Source: Propionibacteriaceae bacterium (lineage in GTDB: Bacteria > Actinomycetota > Actinomycetes > Propionibacteriales > Propionibacteriaceae). Taken from it: DNA of 5,496 nt. The notes beneath the pieces are model-generated. The model was not told the DNA's origin and ran no database searches. It was given only the letters and a program-made list of their open reading frames with translations. The translations under genes and the position numbers were made by a program. The DNA lies in the NCBI GenBank assembly GCA_030528545.1, contig JAUMYR010000161.1, forward strand, positions 1 to 5,496, in the 5' to 3' direction. Positions 1 through 5,496 of the stretch are shown here, one piece after another. Within the stretch, counting starts at the first letter, position 1. The number at the start of each line of letters is the position of its first letter.

Positions 1-2966
1 CTGATCCGGTCGGTGATCTCCAGCCCGGCCTGTTTGCGGGCCTCCTGCACGAAGCGGATCGCCTCCCGGACCAGGCCGAGGCGCACCAGCTCGTCGTCCA
101 GCTCCAGGTCGAGGGCGACGGTCTCGCCCTGCTCGTTGATGACCGACCAGCCCTCACGCGGACGCTCGCTCACGATGACATCGTCGGGGGTGACCTCGAC
201 CTCGCCCAGATCGGGGACGTTGACCGTAGCGGTACCGCTGGCCAGGTCCGCGGCCAGCCGGGCCGCGTCGGCGGACGCGATGGCGCTGGCGACCAGCGGA
301 GTCTGCTTGGCGAACCGCTTGCCGAGGTTGCGGAAGTTGCCCTTGGCCGAGTAGTCGACCAGGTCACCGGCGTCCGCGAAGGACTCGACCCGGGTCACGT
401 TGAGTTCGGCCTTAATCTCGCCGATCAGCTCGGCCGCTAGTTGCCCGAAGGCGCTGGAGGGCACCAGCAGCCGCCGCAGCGGCTGGCGGGTCTTGACCTT
501 CGCCTCAGCCCGGGCCGCGCGTCCCAACTCAACGAAACGTCTGGTCAGGGCCATGGCGCGCATGAGGGTGGGGTTGATAGCGTCCTCGTCGGCGACCGGC
601 CACGAGGACAGGTGCACCGAGGCGGCATTCTCCCCGGTCGGGACGAAAAGGTCCTGCCAGACCCGTTCGGTGACGAACGGGGTCAGCGGAGCCATCAGCC
701 GGGTCAGGGTGTGCAGGGTCTCATGCAGCGTCCACAGCGCGCCGGTCTCACCGGCCCAGAACCGGCGGCGGGACCGCCGCACGTACCAGTTCGACAGGTC
801 GTCGATGAACTCGGCCAGCTTCGCGCCGGCGAGCTGGGTGTCGAAATCGTCGAGGGCCGCCGTCACGTCCTTGACTAGCTGATTCGTCGCCGAGACCAGC
901 CACCGGTCCAGGACGTGACGCTCGCCCAGCGCCGGGGCCGCCCCGCTCGGCGCCCACCCGGCGGCGCGGGCGTAGAGGGCCTGGAAGGCGACGGTGTTCC
1001 AGTAGGTCAGCAGCACCTTGCGGACCGTCTCCCCGATCGCGGCGTGCCCGACTCGGCGGGACGCCCACGGCGACCCGGCCGCCGCCATGAACCAGCGCAC
1101 CGCGTCGGCGCCATGGGTGTCCATCAGCGGGATCGGCTCCAGGATGTTGCCCAGGTGCTTGCTCATCTTGCGGCCGTCGTCGGCCAGGATGTGGCCCAGG
1201 CACAGGACGTTCTTGTAGGAGGACCGGTCGAAGGCCAGCGTCCCGACCGCCATCAGGGAATAGAACCAGCCGCGGGTCTGGTCGATCGCCTCACAGATGA
1301 AGTCTGCCGGATAGGCCTGTTCGAGTTTGTCGGCCGAACCCTCGACCCAGGGATAGCCCCACTGAGCGAATGGCATGGAACCCGAGTCGAACCAGGCGTC
1401 GATGACCTCGCTCACCCGGGTGGCCGTCTTGTGGCAGCGCGGGCAGGCGAAGGTCACCTCGTCTACGAACGGGCGGTGCGGGTCCAGGCCGGACTGGTCG
1501 CGTCCGGTCAGCTCGCTCAGCTGGGCCAGCGACCCGACGGCGGTCTCGTGCCCCTCGGGGCACACCCACACCGGAAGCGGGGTGCCCCAGTAGCGGGTGC
1601 GGCTGAGCGCCCAGTCGATGTTGTTGTTCAGCCAGTCGCCGTAGCGGCCGTGCTTGATGGTCTCGGGGTACCAGGTGGTCGCCTCGTTCTCCCGCAGCAG
1701 CGCGTCCTTGACCTGGGTGGTGCGGATGTACCAGGCGGGCTGGGCGTAATACAGCAGCGCTGTGTGGCAGCGCCAGCAGTGCGGGTAGGAGTGCTCATAG
1801 TCGAGGACGCGGAACATCAGGCCCCGCTCGGTCAGGTCCGCCACCAGGGGGGCGTCGGCGTCCTTGAAGAACAGGCCGCCAACCAGGTCGAGGCCGGCTT
1901 CGAAGGTGCCGTCCGGGCGCACCGGGTTGACCATCGGCAGCCCATAGCTGCGGCAGACCAGCATGTCGTCCTCGCCGAAGGCGGGGGCCTGGTGCACCAG
2001 GCCGGTGCCGTCCGAGGTCGTGACGTAGTCGGCCAGGACGATGTAGTGGGTGCCGCCGACCGCGTCGGGGAATTCGACCAGCTCGAAGGGACGCTGGTAG
2101 GTCCACAGCTCCATCTCCTTGCCCAGGAAGCTGGGCCCGAGCGTCCAGCCCTCGCCGAGCACCTTCTCGGCCAGCGGTTCGGCGATGACCAGGGAGTCCT
2201 GGTCCTTGCGGGCGTGCACGTAGGTGACGTCTGGGTGCACCGCGACGGCGGTGTTGCTGACCAGCGTCCACGGCGTCGTCGTCCAGACCAGCAGGTCGGC
2301 CTTGCCCTCCAGCGGGCCGCTGGTGACCGGGAACCGGACGTAGACGCTGGGGTCGGTGACGTCGGCATAGCCCTGGGCCAGCTCGTGGTCGCTCAGCGTC
2401 GTCCCACACCGCGGGCAGTAGGGCGCCACGCGGTGGTCCCGGGAAAGCAGCCCCCGGTCATGGATCTGCTTCAGCGCCCACCACACCGACTGGACGTAGT
2501 CGCTGGACATCGTCCAGTAGGCCTGGTCCATGTTGACCCAGTACCCCATGCGGGTGGTCAGCTCGGCGAAGGCGTCCACGTGGCGGCTGACGGACTCGCG
2601 GCACTTGGCGTTGAAGGCCTCGACCCCGTAGCGCTCAATCTCGGGCTTGCCGTTGATCCCGAGCTCCTTCTCGACCGCCAGTTCCACGGGCAGGCCGTGG
2701 CAGTCCCACCCGGCCTTGCGATCGACCCGGAAGCCCTGCATGGTCTTGAACCGGGGGAAGACATCCTTGAACACCCGGGCCTCAATGTGGTGGGTGCCGG
2801 GCATGCCGTTGGCGGTCGGGGGGCCCTCGTAGAAGGTCCAGGGCTGGCCGTCCCTGGTCTTGTGCAGGGACTCCTCGAAGGTGCGGTTGGCCGCCCACAG
2901 GTCGAGAATCTCGTGCTCCATCGCCACCAGATCGACCTGGGCGGGCACGGAATTGTAAAGCTGCAT
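1..2966 (-). CDS. ileS: Isoleucyl-tRNA synthetase, IleRS2 type (3' end cut by window edge)
   Basis: Cytoplasmic class I synthetase that charges tRNA-Ile with isoleucine and edits misactivated valine. I translated it from ATG 2966-2964; the frame stays open to the window edge, giving 988 residues, with perhaps 50-120 missing at the C-terminus. Landmarks in order: signature motif G57-T-H-H60 in the context PPTANGMPGTHHIEAR; C184-P-R-C187; the CP1 editing domain with WTTTPWT at 228-234 and GTGLVHQAPAFGEDD at 320-334; C397-W-R-C400; C469 to H473; C508-P-R-C511; DAWFDSG at 523-529; KMSKH at 600-604; and the anticodon-binding domain with NWYVRRSRRRFW near 726-737. The spaced CxxC pairs match the two zinc sites known in long IleRS enzymes. 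The first position of the usual HxGH is Gly and the third is His. The start is fixed by a GAGGA Shine-Dalgarno six bases upstream and by the T-box leader. The identity is certain; the IleRS2 class assignment is inferred from motifs and length. Confidence 0.98.
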   Translation of the reverse strand, partial: MQLYNSVPAQVDLVAMEHEILDLWAANRTFEESLHKTRDGQPWTFYEGPPTANGMPGTHHIEARVFKDVFPRFKTMQGFRVDRKAGWDCHGLPVELAVEKELGINGKPEIERYGVEAFNAKCRESVSRHVDAFAELTTRMGYWVNMDQAYWTMSSDYVQSVWWALKQIHDRGLLSRDHRVAPYCPRCGTTLSDHELAQGYADVTDPSVYVRFPVTSGPLEGKADLLVWTTTPWTLVSNTAVAVHPDVTYVHARKDQDSLVIAEPLAEKVLGEGWTLGPSFLGKEMELWTYQRPFELVEFPDAVGGTHYIVLADYVTTSDGTGLVHQAPAFGEDDMLVCRSYGLPMVNPVRPDGTFEAGLDLVGGLFFKDADAPLVADLTERGLMFRVLDYEHSYPHCWRCHTALLYYAQPAWYIRTTQVKDALLRENEATTWYPETIKHGRYGDWLNNNIDWALSRTRYWGTPLPVWVCPEGHETAVGSLAQLSELTGRDQSGLDPHRPFVDEVTFACPRCHKTATRVSEVIDAWFDSGSMPFAQWGYPWVEGSADKLEQAYPADFICEAIDQTRGWFYSLMAVGTLAFDRSSYKNVLCLGHILADDGRKMSKHLGNILEPIPLMDTHGADAVRWFMAAAGSPWASRRVGHAAIGETVRKVLLTYWNTVAFQALYARAAGWAPSGAAPALGERHVLDRWLVSATNQLVKDVTAALDDFDTQLAGAKLAEFIDDLSNWYVRRSRRRFWAGETGALWTLHETLHTLTRLMAPLTPFVTERVWQDLFVPTGENAASVHLSSWPVADEDAINPTLMRAMALTRRFVELGRAARAEAKVKTRQPLRRLLVPSSAFGQLAAELIGEIKAELNVTRVESFADAGDLVDYSAKGNFRNLGKRFAKQTPLVASAIASADAARLAADLASGTATVNVPDLGEVEVTPDDVIVSERPREGWSVINEQGETVALDLELDDELVRLGLVREAIRFVQEARKQAGLEITDRI

Positions 2967-2972
2967 CGGTGG

Positions 2973-2978
2973 TCCTCT
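2973..2978 (-). promoter_or_regulatory. ileS ribosome-binding site (AGAGGA)
   Basis: AGAGGA lies six bases upstream of the ATG at 2966. It decides the start codon of ileS. Its AGAGG part forms one arm of the predicted sequestrator hairpin of the T-box leader, so its accessibility should depend on tRNA-Ile charging. Confidence 0.85.
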
Positions 2979-3143
2979 TCGTTTCGCCTGGACGAAGGGA
3001 CGAGCCGTGGCCCGCGGTACCACCCTTCTTGGACGCGGCAGCCGCGTCCCACTTCGTTGCGCCGCAGCCGGGTCTAATGAGCTCTGCTGAGCCGTTCTTC
3101 CGGCAGCTCCGAGGTGATGGCCCCATCAATGCCGTGCGGACGC
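2974..3143 (-). promoter_or_regulatory. T-box riboswitch of ileS, translational type
   Basis: This leader RNA senses uncharged tRNA-Ile and controls ileS. Seen on the minus strand: the T-box core UGGUACCGCG at 3022-3013, whose UGGU (3022-3019) is complementary to the ACCA end of tRNA-Ile; a Stem III of 8 bp with a 3-nt loop (3049-3031, GGACGCGG/CCGCGTCC) just 5' of it; and an AUC isoleucine codon at 3118-3116 followed by A, the likely specifier. The AUC can sit in a six-base loop closed by GGGG (3124-3121) and CCUC (3114-3111), which would be a very short Stem I. A further hairpin lies at 3109-3079 (GAGCT/AGCTC outer arms, GCCG/CGGC inner arms). GAAGGG (3028-3023) can pair with CCCUUC (2999-2994) as an antisequestrator. 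The same CCCUUCGU (2999-2992) can instead pair with ACGAAG-A-GG (2982-2974), covering the Shine-Dalgarno. No terminator hairpin with a U-run is present, so control is most likely at translation. The exact 5' end is estimated from the -10 element. Confidence 0.93.
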
Positions 3144-3148
3144 CGGAC

Positions 3149-3154
3149 ATTCTA
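3149..3154 (-). promoter_or_regulatory. Candidate -10 element of the ileS promoter (TAGAAT)
   Basis: TAGAAT fits the actinobacterial TAnnnT -10 pattern. It sits about 20-30 bases before the first leader structures, which would place the transcript start near 3143. No convincing TTGACA-like -35 is seen at 16-19 bases upstream. The position relative to the T-box is the main support. Confidence 0.5.
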
Positions 3155-3347
3155 TGACGCCCGCCCACGAAATGCTGAATCGGCAGGGGCCGGTCTCCGG
3201 TAGAGCCGTCGCCCGGTCGTGGGAGGCAGCAAGACCCCGCGTGGTTTCGCGGTGTGCCGGTGCCCCCCGTAGACCGGTCGCGGCGAGGCAGACCGTGGTC
3301 TCGGCGTTGCGGGTTGCCCGTCGGGTGGTGTGCCGCCAGCGCCCCGG

Positions 3348-3370
3348 GGCGGAGGGAGTCGGCCTCCGCC
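3348..3370. repeat. 8-bp inverted repeat upstream of the rclC-like gene
   Basis: GGCGGAGG (3348-3355) and CCTCCGCC (3363-3370) form a perfect dyad with a 7-base spacer. It lies about 70 bases before the ATG at 3438 and five bases upstream of a TAAGGT hexamer (3376-3381) that could be a -10 box. It has no T-run after it. It may be an operator or simply a GC-rich hairpin. Confidence 0.45.
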
Positions 3371-3375
3371 TCGTC

Positions 3376-3381
3376 TAAGGT
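3376..3381 (+). promoter_or_regulatory. Weak candidate -10 box (TAAGGT) for the rclC-like gene
   Basis: TAAGGT fits TAnnnT and lies 56 bases before the start codon. The region 16-18 bases upstream is inside the GGCGGAGG dyad and does not resemble a -35 box, so the promoter would need an activator or a different sigma factor, or the call is wrong. Confidence 0.25.
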
Positions 3382-3423
3382 CGCCTCGTGAGAGCCCGGC
3401 CGTTTGCTCTCCTTCGATCAGAA

Positions 3424-3431
3424 AGAAAGGA
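3424..3431 (+). promoter_or_regulatory. Ribosome-binding site of the rclC-like gene (AGAAAGGA)
   Basis: The AAGGA core is followed by a six-base spacer and ATG at 3438. It selects this start over the in-frame GTG at 3330, which would add 36 Pro/Arg-rich residues unlike a membrane protein N-terminus. Confidence 0.8.
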
Positions 3432-3437
3432 TTTCAT

Positions 3438-4064
3438 ATGGCAGATATGTCATCCCCCGCCGCGGCGGGAGAACGCTCGTTTCTTACCGGGATCGCTCAG
3501 GTCATTTCCCGGCTGGACCGGTTTGCTTTGCTGCTGCTGCGGATCGGTGTGGCGGTGGTGTTCCTCTGGATCGGCGGCCTGAAGTGGTTCAAATATGAGG
3601 CCGACGGGATCGTCCCGTTCATGGCCAACTCCCCGTTCATGAGCTGGCTGCTGGGCGATCCTGCCAATTACAAGGCGCACCTGAACGCCGAGGGCGTGCT
3701 CAACGAGGCGAACCGGGCCTGGCATGAGGCCAATGGCACCTACCCGGTCTCGATCGCTGTCGGTGTGGTGATTTGCCTGATCGGCGTGCTGATCCTGTGC
3801 CACTATCTCAGCCCGACCCTGGGAATGCTGGGAGCGCTCGGCGTCATTGGTTTCTCGGTCGTGACCCTGTCCTTCCTCATTACCACCCCGGAGGTGTGGG
3901 TGGCCGCCCCGAAACAGGGGATCGCCGACGCCGACCTCGGATTCCCCTATCTCAGTGGCCGCGGGCGTCTGGTCCTCAAGGACTGCATCCAGATGGGGGC
4001 GGCTTTCGTCCTTCTCGTCGACTCGGCCCGGGTATATCTGCGGCGCAAGCACATCGCGTCCTGA
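3438..4064 (+). CDS. DUF417 / RclC (YkgB)-family inner membrane protein
   Basis: A 208-residue integral membrane protein, close to the roughly 200 residues usual for the family. Four hydrophobic segments are visible: about 29-48, 103-122, 128-149 and 184-200. Family-like signatures are KYEADGIVPFMANSPFMSW (52-70) after the first helix, LITTPEVW (147-154) after the third, and GRLVLKDCIQMGAA (176-189) leading into the fourth. Cysteines are at 113, 121 and 183. In Escherichia coli, RclC is the membrane protein of the rclABC operon, which protects against reactive chlorine species; its biochemical role is not established. Here no rclA, rclB or rclR homologue lies next to it, so a role in hypochlorite or other electrophile stress is only inferred from family membership. 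It is divergent from ileS and convergent with the esterase gene, so it is probably monocistronic. A DoxX-like protein is the main alternative, but the motifs favour DUF417. Confidence 0.85.
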   Translation: MADMSSPAAAGERSFLTGIAQVISRLDRFALLLLRIGVAVVFLWIGGLKWFKYEADGIVPFMANSPFMSWLLGDPANYKAHLNAEGVLNEANRAWHEANGTYPVSIAVGVVICLIGVLILCHYLSPTLGMLGALGVIGFSVVTLSFLITTPEVWVAAPKQGIADADLGFPYLSGRGRLVLKDCIQMGAAFVLLVDSARVYLRRKHIAS

Positions 4065-4130
4065 CCGTGTGGCGGCCAGGGGTTTCGCCTTAGCGGCTTG
4101 AAACAGGTGCCCGGCGATCCTCGCGACGAA

Positions 4131-4171
4131 GGGCCTCTCGGGCCCTATTGGGCCGCCTGCCTCCGGGCGGC
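4131..4171. repeat. Two tandem GC-rich hairpins after the rclC-like gene
   Basis: GGGCC (4131-4135) and GGCCC (4141-4145) form a 5-bp stem with a 5-base loop. GCCGCC (4152-4157) and GGCGGC (4166-4171) form a second stem of 6 bp, or 7 bp with a T-G pair. Neither is followed by a T-run. They may help end transcription or protect the 3' end of the rclC-like mRNA. Confidence 0.4.
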
Positions 4172-4190
4172 AGAATCCAGAGGCACTGAA

Positions 4191-4233
4191 ACGGGTGGGG
4201 TTTCCTCAGATCAATCGAGGAAACCCCACCCGT
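4191..4233. terminator. Perfect 17-bp hairpin, probable bidirectional terminator
   Basis: The arm at 4191-4207 (ACGGGTGGGGTTTCCTC) is perfectly complementary to 4217-4233, with a 9-base loop (AGATCAATC). It lies between the converging ends of the rclC-like gene (4064) and the esterase gene (4283). Read on the minus strand the stem is followed by TTTC; on the plus strand there is no T-run. Rho-independent terminators with a poor U-tail are common in Actinobacteria, and the location suits termination in both directions. Confidence 0.8.
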
Positions 4234-4282
4234 CGCTATCTGGGGATCACTCACGCATCGTGTGATTCACCCGCGGGTGGCG

Positions 4283-5281
4283 CTATCGGGCCTTGCGCAG
4301 GTGGGCGATGACACCATCGATGTCTTGTTGCAGGCGATGCCTCCGGACGAAGTGGCCGCCGGACTCCTCGTAACGCTCGTGCGGGATACCGGCCTTACGC
4401 AGGGCGGCGCTGAACTCGCGCTGGCCCGCCAGCACCTGGGCCTCGTTGGCAGCGCCGAAGGACAGGTCGTTCTGGAGGGAATCGGTGCCAGCGACCAGGA
4501 AGATCCGCTTGTGGCGATAGCTCTCGATCCGCTCGACCGGATTGTCCATGCTGACGCGGCGCTGGTCCCAGTTCCACCCGTACACGGTGCCGCCACCCAG
4601 CTCGACCACCGCCGAACTGAGGTTCGCCCAGTTGGTGACCAGGCCGAAGTCGCGGCGCAGGCTGGCTGGCCCAGAATGGCTGCTCACGGACGCGAAATGC
4701 CCGTAGTATTTCGCGGTGTACTTCAGTGCACCGAAACCTCCCATGGAGAAGCCAGAAACCGCGCGTCCGGCATATTCGGCATAGGTGCGGAACGTTGCGT
4801 CCACCCACGGAATGAGTTCGTTGATGTGGAAATTTTCCCAATTCCGCGCGCCGACCCGCGAACTGACGGGATTGCTATACCAGCCGGCTTTTCCGCCATC
4901 CGGCATGACGACGATCAGGTCTTTCCCGGCGGTGAGTTCGATGATATTGGCGCGCATATGGAACCAGCGGAAATCCGCCTCCCCGTCTTTGATGCCCCCT
5001 CCGTGGAGCAGGTAGAGAACGGGGTAGCGGCGGCCGCTGCTGTAGCTGTCGGGCAGCAGGACGTTGATGCCGGGGCCGCTGTTCTTCCAAGCGATGGAGG
5101 GGGTGGAGACGCGGTAATATTGCAGTCGGCCAAAAGACTCGTGCGCGATGACTTTCAGCCCGGACGCATGGGCCTGGGATGCGCTGGCCACGGTCGCGCC
5201 GATTCCGATCGCTGATGCGGCGGCGACGCCACCAACGCCTTTGAGGAGATTGCGACGGTTGATTGGATGGTCAAGAGTCAT
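4283..5281 (-). CDS. Tat-exported alpha/beta-hydrolase, esterase D / antigen 85-like family
   Basis: A 332-residue secreted hydrolase, probably acting on carboxylic esters outside the membrane. The N-terminus has a twin-arginine signal: NRRNLLKG (8-15), a hydrophobic Ala/Gly/Val-rich stretch (16-34) and a likely signal-peptidase site AHA/S after residue 39. The mature part follows the family order: a YLLHGGG oxyanion-region motif (90-96), VVMPDGG (124-130), WENFHINELIPWVD (148-161), the nucleophile elbow G177-F-S-M-G181 with Ser179, VAGTD with Asp267 as the probable acid residue, and ESGGHF with His310. All triad positions seem present. The ATG at 5281 is chosen because it has an AGGAG five bases upstream and starts just before the Tat motif; the longer frame from GTG 5440 adds a non-signal extension. 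Substrate cannot be read from the sequence; tributyrin-esterase-like, feruloyl-esterase-like or mycolyltransferase-like activity are all possible. Codon bias seems slightly weaker here than in ileS. Confidence 0.9.
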   Translation of the reverse strand: MTLDHPINRRNLLKGVGGVAAASAIGIGATVASASQAHASGLKVIAHESFGRLQYYRVSTPSIAWKNSGPGINVLLPDSYSSGRRYPVLYLLHGGGIKDGEADFRWFHMRANIIELTAGKDLIVVMPDGGKAGWYSNPVSSRVGARNWENFHINELIPWVDATFRTYAEYAGRAVSGFSMGGFGALKYTAKYYGHFASVSSHSGPASLRRDFGLVTNWANLSSAVVELGGGTVYGWNWDQRRVSMDNPVERIESYRHKRIFLVAGTDSLQNDLSFGAANEAQVLAGQREFSAALRKAGIPHERYEESGGHFVRRHRLQQDIDGVIAHLRKAR

Positions 5282-5286
5282 ATTCG

Positions 5287-5291
5287 CTCCT
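5287..5291 (-). promoter_or_regulatory. Ribosome-binding site of the esterase gene (AGGAG)
   Basis: AGGAG ends five bases before the ATG at 5281. It supports this start and the Tat signal peptide over the upstream GTG at 5440. Confidence 0.8.
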
Positions 5292-5417
5292 GCTTCCTTA
5301 TAGGGTACTGCTGGCTGGTGATCGCGGGATTGGGGCCATGTTGGGTTTATCGGCGACAATGCCGCGTGCACACGCAGCCTTACTACAAACCGGCCTTGAA
5401 GGCTTCGGTTACCCGGC

Positions 5418-5447
5418 ACTCTAACCCGAAGGCGGGGCACTTGTGAA
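5418..5447 (-). promoter_or_regulatory. Candidate promoter of the esterase gene
   Basis: A TTCACA hexamer (5447-5442) is separated by 18 bases from TAGAGT (5423-5418), which fits TAnnnT. It would give a leader of about 130 bases before the esterase ATG. The leader contains two small dyads: GCCTT/AAGGC (5393-5403) and GCGTG/CACGC (5364-5375). Alternative promoters in this region cannot be excluded. Confidence 0.4.
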
Positions 5448-5496
5448 ACCCTTTCATTAGTCCCCTTGTCGCGCCGCAGACGGAGTTCGGCCTGGG

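Noticed and set aside
1795..2409. 204-residue minus-strand frame within ileS
   Set aside because: It is an out-of-frame reading of the ileS editing-domain region, Arg/Pro/Gly-rich and without motifs.
2967..3010. Transcription terminator in the T-box leader
   Set aside because: The hairpin between the T-box core and ileS has no U-run and includes the Shine-Dalgarno, so it fits a translation sequestrator better.
915..3077. 720-residue open frame on the plus strand
   Set aside because: It lies antisense to ileS, whose motifs are unambiguous. The translation is rich in Gly, Val, Arg, Gln and Asp without recognisable domains, as expected when a high-GC gene is read on its opposite strand.
3237..3252. 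CCGCG/CGCGG hairpin in the divergent intergenic region
   Set aside because: Only 5 bp with a six-base loop in GC-rich DNA, with no nearby promoter or gene boundary to give it meaning.
3154..3378. 74-residue plus-strand frame between ileS and the rclC-like gene
   Set aside because: Low-complexity Arg/Ala/Val composition, no ribosome-binding site, and it overlaps the ileS promoter region.
3450..4052. 200-residue minus-strand frame opposite the rclC-like gene
   Set aside because: Its composition, rich in charged residues, Gln and His, mirrors hydrophobic codons on the other strand. The plus-strand frame has a good ribosome-binding site and family motifs.
4262..5215. 317-residue plus-strand frame opposite the esterase
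   Set aside because: It is antisense to a gene with an intact Tat signal and catalytic motifs. It has no plausible ribosome-binding site or domain.
5282..5440. 53-residue N-terminal extension of the esterase from GTG 5440
   Set aside because: It would bury the twin-arginine signal inside the protein and ignores the AGGAG in front of the ATG at 5281.

Overview
The window looks like chromosomal DNA from a high-GC actinobacterium. The evidence is the strongly G/C-biased third codon positions, long antisense shadow ORFs, and an ileS gene preceded by a T-box leader built to control translation rather than transcription, an arrangement typical of Actinobacteria. I cannot name the genus from the sequence alone. 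No mobile element, CRISPR array, tRNA or rRNA is visible.

Layout from left to right. (1) Positions 1-2966, minus strand: isoleucyl-tRNA synthetase (ileS). Its start lies inside the window and its C-terminus runs off the left edge. It has the long, eukaryote-like (IleRS2-type) architecture. Its class I signature is G-T-H-H instead of H-x-G-H, an active-site variant linked in the literature to mupirocin hyper-resistance. (2) About 2974-3143, minus strand: the ileS T-box riboswitch, with an AUC (Ile) specifier, a strong Stem III, the conserved UGGUACCGCG core, and two mutually exclusive pairings that hide or free the ileS ribosome-binding site. (3) 3155-3437: divergent intergenic region holding the ileS promoter and the upstream region of the next gene, including an 8-bp inverted repeat. 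(4) 3438-4064, plus strand: a DUF417 / RclC (YkgB)-family membrane protein. (5) 4065-4282: convergent intergenic region with small GC-rich hairpins and a perfect 17-bp hairpin that probably acts as a bidirectional terminator. (6) 4283-5281, minus strand: a secreted alpha/beta-hydrolase of the esterase D / antigen-85-like family with a twin-arginine signal. (7) 5282-5496: its upstream region, with a candidate promoter and a doubtful 24-codon ORF.

The three genes do not form an operon: ileS and the rclC-like gene diverge, and the rclC-like gene and the esterase converge. Each appears to have its own control. The most informative regulatory unit is the T-box/ileS pair, which would raise IleRS synthesis when uncharged tRNA-Ile accumulates. 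No wholly new system is evident. The best leads are the GxHH IleRS under T-box control, the RclC homologue without visible rcl partners, and the dyad upstream of that gene.
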